Shown here piece by piece: positions 37,767 through 47,959 of a stretch of DNA of 64,000 nucleotides. Within the stretch, counting starts at the first letter, position 1. Each line of letters opens with the position of its first letter. A model generated the notes under the pieces. It had not been told where the DNA came from. It saw only the letters and a list, made by a program, of their open reading frames with translations, and made no database searches. The stretch is from Bradyrhizobium sp. WBAH42. GTDB lineage: Bacteria; Pseudomonadota; Alphaproteobacteria; Rhizobiales; Xanthobacteraceae. The stretch covers positions 7,139,001 to 7,203,000 of the forward strand of contig NZ_CP036533.1 of assembly GCF_024585265.1 (NCBI RefSeq), read 5' to 3'. The position numbers and the translations under genes are program-made.

Positions 37767-39281
37767 ATGACCGTTCAATCCGCGGCTGTTCCAGGCTGCG
37801 ACCCGAAGGACTCGCCGAGAATTTCGACCGGCAGCGACGGTCTGGATGACATCCTGGGCGGCGGGCTCGATGCCAACCGGATGTACCTTTATGAAGGCCG
37901 GCCGGGCACTGGCAAGACCACGATTGCGCTCCAATTCCTTCTCCGCGGCGTGCGGGACGGCGAACGTGTTCTCTACATTTCTCTCTCCGAGACCAAACGC
38001 GAGCTCACTGTGGTGGCGCAGCGGCACGGCTGGTCACTGGACGGCGTCGACATCTTCGAGCTGGTGCCGCCGGAAACGACGCTCGATCCCGAGCGCGAGC
38101 TGACGGTTTTTCATCCCGCCGAGATGGAGCTGAGCGAGACCACGGGTCTGATCTTCAAGGAGGTCGAACGGATCAATCCCACCCGCGTGGTGCTCGACAG
38201 CCTGTCCGAATTGCGGCTGCTGGCGCAGAACCCACTTCGCTACAGGCGCCAGGTTCTGGCCCTGAAGCACTTCTTCACCAATCGCAACTGTACCGTCGTG
38301 CTGCTCGACGATCTTTCATCGTCCCAGGACGATCTGCAGCTGCATTCGATCGCGCACGGCGTGGTGATGCTCGAGCAGCTGGCCATCGACTACGGTGCCG
38401 AGCGGCGGCGGCTTCGCGTGATCAAGATGCGCGGCATCCGTTTTCGCGGCGGCTACCACGATTTCACGATCGAAACAGGAGGCTTGCGGATATTCCCACG
38501 TCTGGTCGCGGCCGAGCACCACAAGACGTTTATCGGCGAGTTCACGCCCAGCGGCAACGCCGAACTGGATCAGTTGCTGGGAGGCGGTCTCGAGCGCGGC
38601 ACCAACGCGCTTCTGATCGGAGCCGCCGGCGTCGGCAAGTCGTCCATTGCGCTCACCTTTGCGATTTCAGCAGCGGCACGCGGCGAGCACGCCGTGTTCT
38701 TCGCCTTCGATGAAGGTCGCGGCACGGTGGAGGCGCGCGCCCGAACGCTCGGCCTCGCCCTCGACGAGCATCTCGATGCCGGCCGCATCCGCTTCCAACA
38801 GATCGATCCAGCCGAGCTCTCACCCGGTGAATTCGCGGCCAACGTGCGCAGGAGCGTCGAACGCGACAACGCCCGCATCGTCGTTATCGACAGCTTGAAC
38901 GGCTATCTCAATGCAATGCCGGACGAGCGGTTTCTCATTCTGCAGATGCACGAGCTGCTGAGCTTCCTGGCGCAGCAAGGAGTTCTCACCATCCTGATCC
39001 TGGCTCAGCATGGGCTGGTTGGGCCAACGGACACCAACCTCGATATCAGCTATCTGAGCGATGCGGTCCTCATGTTGCGCTATTTCGAGCTCGGTGGAAC
39101 GGTGCGGCGCGCCTTATCCGTCGTGAAGAAGCGCAGCGGCGACCACGAGCATACGATCCGCGAATTTCGGCTCACAAGTGCCGGCATCAAGCTCGGTCCG
39201 CCACTTAGGGATTTCAGCGGCATTTTTTCCGGCACCCCTCATTATACCGGCCCGGCGATGGCGGAAGGTATTGCTGAATGA
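37767..39281 (+). CDS. KaiC-like double-domain RecA-superfamily ATPase
   Basis: This 504-residue protein has two tandem KaiC domains. Walker A1 GRPGTGKT is at 44-51 and Walker A2 GAAGVGKS at 285-292; each domain has the DxLLGGGL opening (DDILGGGL, DQLLGGGL), a catalytic acidic strand (ISLSETKREL; FFAFDEGRG) and a Walker B (RVVLDSLSELR; RIVVIDSLNGY). KaiC is the cyanobacterial clock ATPase; non-cyanobacterial versions act in stress or signalling. No kaiA or kaiB is nearby. It overlaps the downstream hybrid kinase gene by 4 bases, so the two are made together. Confidence 0.9.
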   Translation: MTVQSAAVPGCDPKDSPRISTGSDGLDDILGGGLDANRMYLYEGRPGTGKTTIALQFLLRGVRDGERVLYISLSETKRELTVVAQRHGWSLDGVDIFELVPPETTLDPERELTVFHPAEMELSETTGLIFKEVERINPTRVVLDSLSELRLLAQNPLRYRRQVLALKHFFTNRNCTVVLLDDLSSSQDDLQLHSIAHGVVMLEQLAIDYGAERRRLRVIKMRGIRFRGGYHDFTIETGGLRIFPRLVAAEHHKTFIGEFTPSGNAELDQLLGGGLERGTNALLIGAAGVGKSSIALTFAISAAARGEHAVFFAFDEGRGTVEARARTLGLALDEHLDAGRIRFQQIDPAELSPGEFAANVRRSVERDNARIVVIDSLNGYLNAMPDERFLILQMHELLSFLAQQGVLTILILAQHGLVGPTDTNLDISYLSDAVLMLRYFELGGTVRRALSVVKKRSGDHEHTIREFRLTSAGIKLGPPLRDFSGIFSGTPHYTGPAMAEGIAE

Positions 39282-40984
39282 CCGTCGGGCGAGATCACCA
39301 TGTTCTCGTCTTCGCCCCAATCGGCCGCGACGGCCCAGCCGCTGCGGAGCTCTTCCGTGGCTCCGGCCTTGAAGCCGTCAACTGCCGCGATCTGGATGAG
39401 CTCGTCACCGAGATGAGTGCCGGGGTGGGTGCCGTTTTCGTTGCCGAGGAAGGTCTGTTCGGGAAGGACACGGCGCCGCTCGCGAAGTGGATCGCGGGCC
39501 AACCGCCATGGTCCGACCTCCCTTTTGTCGTCCTCACCAGCCACCGGGAGCAGCCTGCGGTGGTCGCCTGGCGGCGCAGCATTGTCGAGCTTCTCCGCAA
39601 TGTTTCGCTGCTCGAACGCCCGGTTCAGCCGATCACTCTGACCAGCACCATCCAATCCGCACTGCGGGCACGCGGACGTCAATACGAGATCCGGGCGCTG
39701 CTCGAGGCGCGCGAGCAGACCGCGCAGGAGCTCGAAAAGCTGGTGATCGAGCGGACCAAAGCGCTGGAGGAGGCCAACAAGCAGCTTCGCCTCGAAATTG
39801 AAGAGCGCGCACGCGTGGAGGAAACACTTCGCCAAGCTCAGAAGATCGAAGCCATCGGCCAGCTCACCGGCGGCGTGGCGCACGACTTCAACAATCTCCT
39901 GATGGTGATTTCCGGCGGCCTCGACATGCTCGAACGCCAGACTGATCCGGCCCGCCGTCGCCGCCTGATGGACGGGATGATCCAGGCGGCACAGCGCGGG
40001 GCAAGCCTGACCAAGCAACTTCTGGCATTCTCACGGCGGCAGAAGCTCCGGCCGGAGCCCGTCGACGTCGCCGCGCAGATCGGCGGCATGCGAGAACTGC
40101 TCGATCGCAGCCTGAGGGGTGACGTCCATGTCGAATTTGACTTTCCGGAGCAGCTATGGCCGGTGGAGGTCGATCCCGGCGAGCTCGAACTGGTCATTCT
40201 CAACCTGGCCGTCAACGCCCGCGACGCCATGCCCAATGGCGGCACAATCATCGTGCATGGCGAAAATCTACCCGACCTGAACGATGGGGAGATTTCCGGC
40301 GACTACGTTCGCTTGTCGGTCGTCGACACCGGTGTCGGCATGCCCGCGGAAATCATGTCGCGGGTGTTCGAGCCGTTCTTCACGACCAAGGACATCGGCA
40401 AGGGGTCGGGACTTGGACTCGCACAGGTCCATGGATTTGCAACGCAGTCGCGGGGCACGGTGCGAATTCGATCGGAGGTCGGCCGCGGCACGAGCATCGA
40501 GCTGTATTTGCCGCGATCCTTCGAGACTCCTTCCGGCGAGCGACACCTCATCGACCTCACCCGGGTGCGCCCGAAGAAGAGCAATCAGGGGCAGATCCTG
40601 CTGGTGGAGGACGATAACGAGGTTGCCGCGCTGGTCAGCGAGATGCTCGGCCAGCTCGGTTACGACGTCACCCGCGCCTCCAGCGCCGCGGCAGCGCTTG
40701 GTGCCCTGGCGGACGGCCGTCCCATCGATCTGATCTTCTCCGACATCATGATGCCGGGCGGCATGAACGGGGTCGAGCTTGCGCGCGAGATCAGGAAGAG
40801 ACGAAGCGACATACCGGTATTGCTGACCAGCGGATACGCCGAAGCCTCGGTCCATGAAGCGGAGACCGCGGGCATTGCAATATTAGCCAAACCCTATCAC
40901 ATCGACGAGCTCGCGGCAGCCTTGTCCGCGGCGAAGTCAAGTCTTCGGCGCGATGCAGGCGCCAAACGCTCGAACTCCTGCTGA
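39278..40984 (+). CDS. Hybrid sensor histidine kinase with pseudo-receiver and C-terminal receiver
   Basis: This 568-residue cytoplasmic protein has an N-terminal receiver-like domain (1-125) in which the phospho-acceptor position reads VFVAEEGL, with no Asp, then a coiled coil (140-185), a HisKA domain with H202 in GGVAHDFNNLLMVISGG, an HATPase domain (NARDAM, DTGVGM, GSGLGLAQVHGF) and a C-terminal receiver with D489 in FSDIMMPGGMNG. There are no membrane segments. It is coupled to the KaiC-like ATPase, which probably feeds a signal to the pseudo-receiver. No cognate response regulator or output protein is adjacent. Confidence 0.92.
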   Translation: MTVGRDHHVLVFAPIGRDGPAAAELFRGSGLEAVNCRDLDELVTEMSAGVGAVFVAEEGLFGKDTAPLAKWIAGQPPWSDLPFVVLTSHREQPAVVAWRRSIVELLRNVSLLERPVQPITLTSTIQSALRARGRQYEIRALLEAREQTAQELEKLVIERTKALEEANKQLRLEIEERARVEETLRQAQKIEAIGQLTGGVAHDFNNLLMVISGGLDMLERQTDPARRRRLMDGMIQAAQRGASLTKQLLAFSRRQKLRPEPVDVAAQIGGMRELLDRSLRGDVHVEFDFPEQLWPVEVDPGELELVILNLAVNARDAMPNGGTIIVHGENLPDLNDGEISGDYVRLSVVDTGVGMPAEIMSRVFEPFFTTKDIGKGSGLGLAQVHGFATQSRGTVRIRSEVGRGTSIELYLPRSFETPSGERHLIDLTRVRPKKSNQGQILLVEDDNEVAALVSEMLGQLGYDVTRASSAAAALGALADGRPIDLIFSDIMMPGGMNGVELAREIRKRRSDIPVLLTSGYAEASVHEAETAGIAILAKPYHIDELAAALSAAKSSLRRDAGAKRSNSC

Positions 40985-41040
40985 GAGTGATCCTGGATTT
41001 CGCTGCGCTCTGTCCAGGCCACTCGGTGATCTCAGGAGCC

Positions 41041-41283
41041 TTACCGGAAATACCCAAGCACGAGATCGACGTCCGCGCTGCGGGCCACGGTGCCGTTCAG
41101 CTCGGCATCGATGACGCGGCGGCAGGCGTCGACCGCGGCGTGGTCGCCGAGATCGTTGGCGGCTTCGAGCACGAGCCAGGCGGCGTCCACAGAGGCCTTG
41201 TCCGGAGCCGCGCCGCCGAGATCGGCGCTGGCGGCATTGGCCGGATTCTTCTTGCGAACGGCGGTGCCGAATTGAGGCAACAT
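41041..41283 (-). CDS. Conserved hypothetical protein, 80 residues
   Basis: This small protein begins MLPQFGTAVRKKNPANAAS, followed by a helical region (VDAAWLVLEAANDLGDHAAV, ACRRVIDAELNGTVA). I know no function. The start is supported by AGGGGAG upstream, and it follows the DUF2336 gene by 31 bases, so it probably belongs to that transcript. It has no membrane segment or signal peptide. Confidence 0.72.
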   Translation of the reverse strand: MLPQFGTAVRKKNPANAASADLGGAAPDKASVDAAWLVLEAANDLGDHAAVDACRRVIDAELNGTVARSADVDLVLGYFR

Positions 41284-41314
41284 TGCAGATACTCCCCTGT
41301 CCTCAGTGGACCTG

Positions 41315-42433
41315 TCAGTGAACCTGAAGCTCGGGCTGACGGCCCGCATCGGCACCCGCGCCGGTCTTGCGCGACTGATAGAACTTCAGAATGCTGCGCG
41401 AGGTCTCGATCTTGAGCCGGCCGTACTCGCGCTCGTTGTCCTGGAGCTCGCGCGCCGTGATCAGATGATCCTTGGCGCCGAGGAACAGCAGCGACATCGT
41501 CGTGTCCCAGGAGAAGTCGAGGGCCTTGCACAGCACCAGGATCATCTCGCGGTTGCGGTCCATCAAGGCGCGCTCGATCACGTCGACCGGCAGCGCCGAC
41601 AGCAGCGACAGGCCGATCTGCACCTCGTCGAAGCGGTGCTGGCGGGCATAGTTCGAGATCGAATCCTGGTTGAGATTGCCCTGACGATACTGCGTCGTGA
41701 CCACGCGCTTGGCGACGAAATAGCTGCGCGAGGACGGGCCGAACTTGGACTGGAGATCGCCGGTGACCTCGGTCACCGAGCTCTGGATCTGCGACATCAT
41801 CTCGGGCCGCTCGACCTCGAGGCGGCGGCGGACGTCTTCGGAGGCCTTCGCGATCAGCTGTTGGAAGATGTGGCGCGGCACGTCCTTGCGCAGGCCGAGC
41901 TGCTCGGCAAGGATCGAATCGCCCTCGGCACGGCGGACCATGTGCAGCAGGCCCGAGCCGGAGAAGCGCGCGCCCTCGTTCTTGGCGACCGAGGTCACGA
42001 CCTCCTGGTTGCCGCGCTTGACCAGCACGTCGGTCACGGCTTCGCCGATCGACTGGCGCTGGGAGATCGCCAGCAGATGCGCCTGGCCCTTGGTCATGGC
42101 GCTCTCGACCAGCATCTTCTCGTCGATGCGATTGGAATCGCGCAGCACGGGACCGGCGACCGCGATCTCGTCGTCGAGGGCGAGCTTTTCGATGACGTTG
42201 AGCGGGGCGTGATCGCAGGCCGACATCACTTCGGAGAGCTGCGCGCGCGCAGCCACCTCGATCTCGTCGGCGAGCCGGCCGATCACCTCGCCGAACATGC
42301 TGATCTCGTCGTCGCTGTAGCGGCCCGTGATCAGGATGTCGGTCGCATGCCACAATGCGCGCGCCCGGCTTTCGTCGGTGCCGCGCGCGATCGCGTCGTC
42401 CAGATCCTGCAGAAGCGATTTCGCCCCGTTCAT
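41315..42433 (-). CDS. DUF2336 domain-containing protein
   Basis: This 372-residue all-helical soluble protein shows the DUF2336 pattern: ALWHATDILITGRYSDDEISMFGEVIGRLADEIE (quoted for position, residues 26-60 in parts), APLNVIEKLALDDEIAVAGPVL and LAISQRQSIGEAVTDVLVKRG. The family is alphaproteobacterial with HEAT-like repeats; a role in signalling or the cell cycle is suspected but not established. It is followed by a small hypothetical gene on the same strand. Confidence 0.85.
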   Translation of the reverse strand: MNGAKSLLQDLDDAIARGTDESRARALWHATDILITGRYSDDEISMFGEVIGRLADEIEVAARAQLSEVMSACDHAPLNVIEKLALDDEIAVAGPVLRDSNRIDEKMLVESAMTKGQAHLLAISQRQSIGEAVTDVLVKRGNQEVVTSVAKNEGARFSGSGLLHMVRRAEGDSILAEQLGLRKDVPRHIFQQLIAKASEDVRRRLEVERPEMMSQIQSSVTEVTGDLQSKFGPSSRSYFVAKRVVTTQYRQGNLNQDSISNYARQHRFDEVQIGLSLLSALPVDVIERALMDRNREMILVLCKALDFSWDTTMSLLFLGAKDHLITARELQDNEREYGRLKIETSRSILKFYQSRKTGAGADAGRQPELQVH

Positions 42434-42792
42434 CTCGATAACCCCAGTTCTTGGCAGCCCTTTGGCGAGCCGTCCCGCCGCTCGCGGCGCGACGCCGAAT
42501 TCCTCTGGGAACCAACGCTAGAGATGAAACGCGAGAATTCAGTAAAACCGGCAAATCAGTTTTGCCGACGAAAATTCGTTCAAATGCGAGGGGACGCGTT
42601 AACTGACGAGCAAGGTGCTGTGCTGGAGGTGCGCTCCCTCTCCCGCTTGCGGGAGAGGGTCGGGGAGAGGGTGTCTCCGCAATGGGACTTTCCCCTAGAG
42701 GAGAAAGCCCTCACCCGCGCCTTCGGCGCGACGTCTCCCGCAAGCGGGAGAGGTGAGCGAGCCCGCGGCCCAATTCGCGCAAACCAATCTGC
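42434..42792. other. Intergenic region dominated by a palindromic element
   Basis: The 359 bases between the DUF2336 start and the AsmA stop hold no gene. The part up to about 42630 should contain the DUF2336 promoter; the rest is the repeat described at 42633-42756. Confidence 0.7.
42633..42756. repeat. Palindromic intergenic element with GCTTGCGGGAGAG cores
   Basis: CTCCCTCTCCCGCTTGCGGGAGAGG at 42634-42658 (a hairpin by itself) is matched by CTCCCGCAAGCGGGAGAGG at 42735-42753 on the other side of GAGAGGGTGTCTCCG / CCCTCACCCGCGCCTTCGG. The family resembles the short repeat at 5563-5596 and lies downstream of the AsmA gene, where it could act as a terminator or RNA-stabilising structure. Confidence 0.75.
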
Positions 42793-45700
42793 TCAAGGAT
42801 TTTGCGGGGTCAGCACCAGCGGCGGCTTCGGCCTGGGCTTGGCGGGCGGCGGGCCCGGGGCCGGCTTTACGTCGATCGGCGGCGGGAGCGGTGCGAGTTG
42901 CTGGCTGGCAAGCGGCGGGCTCGGCGCGGCGGGCGCCGCCTGCGGAGCCTTCGGGGTCGGCGCCACCTTGGGCTTTGCCGGCGCGCGGCGCGGATCCTGG
43001 CCCGGCAACGGCACATTGGCCGGCGCCTGCTCGGGCGCTATCTCCGGAGACACCAGTGTCGGCAGCGCAGCGGTGGCCGGCGGCGGCTCGCCGCGCTCGA
43101 TGGCGTCGAGCCGCCGCGTCTCACGATCGATCGTGCGCACAGCAAGCCACGACGACAGCGGCGCGAGGTCGATGGTGCGGCTCAGCCTGTCGGGCGGGCC
43201 TGCCGCGAACAGCTGGATCTCCGGCGGAGCGCCGGAGAGCCCGGTCATGATCGGCGTCAGGCTGGCGCGAATGTCGGCCTGATCAGCGGGAATGTCGTAG
43301 CCGCCGGAGACGATGGCGCGGGCATTCTTCGCTTCCAGCGGCGTTGCGCCGACCCGCAGACGGCCGTCGCGGATCGTGAACGGAATCTGCGCCGAGGGCA
43401 CCGCAATGCGCCCCGCCGACAGCGCGGGCTCGACGAGCTGCCGCAGCCGGTTGTCGTCGTTGACCTGACCGCCGTCGCTGGCGCGGATGGCGATCTCGAA
43501 CGCACGCGGATTGAGGCCGGCGATCTCGGCGGATTCGAGCGTCACCGTGCCGTTGCCGGCGAGCGCACCGGTGAGGGCCACGACGCTGCGGCCCTGGCTG
43601 GTCAGCGCCATCTGCACCGAGGCGCGCCCCTTGGGCAGCGCGAGGTCGCGATAGCGCAGCGCCGACGCATCGACATTGCTGAGCTCGATGCGCGCGTTCA
43701 GCGCAAGACCAGCCGCGCCATTGCGCGCGTCGAGGCTTGCTGACATTTCGCCGCCGCCGACGCCGCCCTTGAGCGCATCGAGTGCGAACGACTGGCCGTC
43801 GCTCCGGATCACGCCGCCGAAGGGGCGCAGCTCGATGCCGCCGGGCAACGTTCCGCGCAAGGCCTGGAAGGCGATGCGGCCGCGCCAGCCGCTGACTAGT
43901 CCGGCGCTGAGCGGGTCGCCGGACTCATGACCGGCCGCGCCGACCGCGACGGCGAGCGCCGGCACCAGATCGAGCGCGTCGAGCCCGACCTCGCCGTCGA
44001 CGGTCTTGTCCTGATCGAGCGTCACCGCAACATGGCCGCGCAGATGCGAGCCCGCGGCATTGCCGTCGAGATCGCCGAAGGTCAGGCGATTGCCGGAGAG
44101 CGTGAGGCGGGAGGACAGGCTGACATTCTGCGCCGACTTGTCGGCCGGGCTGGTCCCGAGCAGCGGCGCCAGATTGGCGTTGCGCACGCGCAGGTTCACG
44201 CTCGCCTTGGGATCGAACAATTTGGGCTCGAACGATTTGGATTCGAATGATTTGGGCTCGGACGGTTTGGGCTCGGACAATTCGATGCTGCCTTGCGCGT
44301 CCGCATCGAGCCCGCCGCCGCTGAGCTTTGCGTTCAATTGCAAGGGACGGCGCCAGGTCCCGCTCAAGCGGCCTTCGAATTGCGTGGCGCCCTCGCCCGG
44401 GGCCACGATGCGGTCGAGCCCGAACAGTGCCAATAGGGTGCCGGCCTGCGGCGCCGCGACTTTCGCCTCCAGCGTGAAGTCGCTGTTGCGCAGGCGTTCG
44501 AGGTCGATGCCGCCGATGGCGGCCGCCGGGGTCTGCGCGGCCAGCGTCGCCGTGGTCTTGAGCTGCGGTGCGTCGAGGTCGAGCACGACGCGGGCATTGC
44601 TGCGATCGGCCTGCTCGGCGTTCTTGTCGAGGCTGAGATCGAGCTTGAGACGGGTTGCGCCGGGCAAAGACGGGAGCGCATCGAGGCGCGCGCGCATCGC
44701 GGGCGCGAACGGCTCGATCAGCGCGGTGAGCTCGCGCAGCGAATTGGCCGAGGATTTCAGCGCGAGCTTGCCGGTGGCCTTGGCGCGGTCGAAGCTGCCG
44801 CTGGCCTCCGTGGTCACGCCGCCGGCCTGGCCGAAACGCAGCTGCTCCAGCGACAGCGACGCCGGGCTGTAGGCGAGCCTGGCTGCGAACGGCCGCAGCT
44901 CCTGGCCGGCCGAGATGGCGCGGCCGATATCGAGCGCGAGCTTTGCCTCCTCCGGCCATTCGCCTTGCGGCCCCGCCAGCGCGCGCACGAAGCTCGCGGC
45001 GGCATCGAGGTCGAGCCGATCGGCCCTGAGGTCCGCATCGATCCGCGAGCCCTTGCTTGGGCCTGTTTGCACGAAGGCGATGCGGCCTTCGACGGCGCCG
45101 CCGTCGATGTCGGCCTTCAGCCTGTCGATGGCGAGATGATTGGCGGCGATGGTGACGTCGCCGGAAAGGCGCAGCGGCCGCGTGCTGCGGCGGTTGATCT
45201 CGCTGCGGCCCTGCAACCAGCCTACCAGAGTGTCGGGATCCGAGGACTCGACGCTGAGCCGGCCGCTGAAACTGTCGGCGCCGGGAGCCGCGCCATTGAG
45301 CGAGAGCTGCGTCATGCCGGGCGCGCGCAGCTCGAGCCGCCGAAAGGTCCAGGACCGGCCGTCGGTCGCAAGCTCGGCCGCGATGTTCTGCAGCGGACGG
45401 CCACCGAGCATGATCTGATCGGCATTGAACTCGATCTGCGCCGGGATCGGCACCTGCGGGATCGCCGCCAGCCCTGCGCGCAGTGCCGGCAGGACGCGCT
45501 GCGGATCGGCATCGTCCCTGGCGGTCAGCCTGTCGGCATCGACCTGCCGCGCCGACAGCACCGCGCGCAGCAAGGGCGAGGCGCCAAACCTGATATCGCC
45601 GACGCCGCCGAGCTTCAGCGCGGTGTCCTCCGCGCCGAAGCTCGCATCGATCTGCTCGAATTTCGCGCCGGCCGGATCGGCCTTGAGCCTGGTCGCGAGC

Positions 45701-46467
45701 TTCCAGGGTGTCGGCCCCGCCTCGCCCGCCTTCTTAACCGCGGGCACGGCGAGCGTCAGCGCGCCCTCGAATTTCGGCTGGCGATTGTCGAAGGCGAGCA
45801 CGCCTTCGAGATCGGCGAGGATGGCGCGCTCGCCGGGATCGATGTTGAGGTGGAGACGGGTCGCGCTGCCGTCGGCGCTGGGGCCGGAGGAGACTCGGAA
45901 CGGGTAGCGCACGCCGCGCGCGCTGAAGCTGCCGTCGCCCCGCACCGACCCTGCGAGCGAGCGCACGTCGCCGGAGAAGGCGATGTCGTTCAATTCCAGC
46001 GTCGAGCGGCTGGCGGCGTCGTGAAGAGCGAGGCGGCCGGTGAGGTTCAGCCGCTCGATGGCGAGGGACGCCAGGTTGAAGGTGCCGCTCGCGGTCGACG
46101 GCAGATCGACCCGCCCGCGCGCGTCCAGGCCGAGATCGACTGCCATGCCGCCGACCGTGAGCTCGGTGGCGCGCCATTCGCCGCGCATCAAGGAGCCGAG
46201 GCTGAACTCGACGTCGAGCTTGTCGGCGCGCAGGCGGCCGAGATCGTTGTTGCCGCCGAAGGTGACGGCGCGCAGCCGCAGCGTCGGCGCCGGCAGCAGC
46301 CGTGCGTCGAGCTCGCCCGCCACCCGCACCGGCACGCCGATGATCTTGCCGGCCTCCGCCTCGAACTGGGGCCTGAACTGGTTCCAGTCGATGTAGTAAG
46401 GCCCGATCAGCGCGGCCAGCAGCGCAATAATGAAGGCAATCGCCAATCCGAGCAGCGTCGTCTGCAC
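42793..46467 (-). CDS. AsmA-family envelope protein
   Basis: This 1224-residue protein has one N-terminal membrane helix (about 5-27) and an AsmA N-terminal domain (GPYYIDWNQFRPQFEAEAGK, LPAPTLRLRAV), a long beta-rich body and a C-terminal AsmA-2-like region, ending in a Pro/Ala/Lys-rich tail of about 110 residues. AsmA-like proteins resemble lipid-transfer bridges in the periplasm. The GTG start at 46467 is chosen because AGGGGAG lies just before it. Around residues 731-755 there are five tandem five-residue units (SEPKP, SEPKS, FESKS, FEPKL, FDPKA). Confidence 0.88.
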   Translation of the reverse strand: MQTTLLGLAIAFIIALLAALIGPYYIDWNQFRPQFEAEAGKIIGVPVRVAGELDARLLPAPTLRLRAVTFGGNNDLGRLRADKLDVEFSLGSLMRGEWRATELTVGGMAVDLGLDARGRVDLPSTASGTFNLASLAIERLNLTGRLALHDAASRSTLELNDIAFSGDVRSLAGSVRGDGSFSARGVRYPFRVSSGPSADGSATRLHLNIDPGERAILADLEGVLAFDNRQPKFEGALTLAVPAVKKAGEAGPTPWKLATRLKADPAGAKFEQIDASFGAEDTALKLGGVGDIRFGASPLLRAVLSARQVDADRLTARDDADPQRVLPALRAGLAAIPQVPIPAQIEFNADQIMLGGRPLQNIAAELATDGRSWTFRRLELRAPGMTQLSLNGAAPGADSFSGRLSVESSDPDTLVGWLQGRSEINRRSTRPLRLSGDVTIAANHLAIDRLKADIDGGAVEGRIAFVQTGPSKGSRIDADLRADRLDLDAAASFVRALAGPQGEWPEEAKLALDIGRAISAGQELRPFAARLAYSPASLSLEQLRFGQAGGVTTEASGSFDRAKATGKLALKSSANSLRELTALIEPFAPAMRARLDALPSLPGATRLKLDLSLDKNAEQADRSNARVVLDLDAPQLKTTATLAAQTPAAAIGGIDLERLRNSDFTLEAKVAAPQAGTLLALFGLDRIVAPGEGATQFEGRLSGTWRRPLQLNAKLSGGGLDADAQGSIELSEPKPSEPKSFESKSFEPKLFDPKASVNLRVRNANLAPLLGTSPADKSAQNVSLSSRLTLSGNRLTFGDLDGNAAGSHLRGHVAVTLDQDKTVDGEVGLDALDLVPALAVAVGAAGHESGDPLSAGLVSGWRGRIAFQALRGTLPGGIELRPFGGVIRSDGQSFALDALKGGVGGGEMSASLDARNGAAGLALNARIELSNVDASALRYRDLALPKGRASVQMALTSQGRSVVALTGALAGNGTVTLESAEIAGLNPRAFEIAIRASDGGQVNDDNRLRQLVEPALSAGRIAVPSAQIPFTIRDGRLRVGATPLEAKNARAIVSGGYDIPADQADIRASLTPIMTGLSGAPPEIQLFAAGPPDRLSRTIDLAPLSSWLAVRTIDRETRRLDAIERGEPPPATAALPTLVSPEIAPEQAPANVPLPGQDPRRAPAKPKVAPTPKAPQAAPAAPSPPLASQQLAPLPPPIDVKPAPGPPPAKPRPKPPLVLTPQNP
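44203..44277 (-). repeat. Five tandem 15-bp repeats inside the AsmA gene
   Basis: On the minus strand the 15-base unit (such as TCGTTCGAGCCCAAA) is repeated five times with a few changes, encoding S/F-E/D-P/S-K-x units. The repeats keep frame, so copy-number change would only lengthen or shorten a flexible loop. Confidence 0.85.
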
Positions 46468-46600
46468 GGGTCTCCCCTCGGCCAAACCGGCCCGGGCCGA
46501 AGCTGAGGGCCTCAGGCGCGCCGGAACAGCCCCTTATATAGGGGGAAGTATGGCGAAGTCACAGCGACTGTTGCGCGCGGAGGTTAACGCGCGTGCCCCC

Positions 46601-47830
<1,230 letters not shown>

Positions 47831-47910
47831 GGTGACCTCGGATCGGTTGCCGCATGACACGCTTACGCAAGGCTGCCCCATCGCCCGGCGTAACATCCCT
47901 GTAAATTATC

Positions 47911-47936
47911 AACTCGATACATTGTTGTATCGAGTT
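47911..47936. promoter_or_regulatory. Probable TetR operator between P450 and tetR genes
   Basis: AACTCGATACA (47911-47921), TTGT, TGTATCGAGTT (47926-47936): a perfect 11-bp inverted repeat, 23 bases before the tetR ATG and 81 bases before the P450 ATG. The surrounding A/T-rich DNA probably contains both promoters. Confidence 0.8.
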
Positions 47937-47959
47937 GCATTCTGCCCTAAGCTGCGCCG

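Noticed and set aside
37744..37775. Second GGAAC site close to the kaiC-like start as an EcfG promoter
   Set aside because: The next GTT is 23 bases downstream, outside the 16-17-base spacing, and lies inside the coding sequence.
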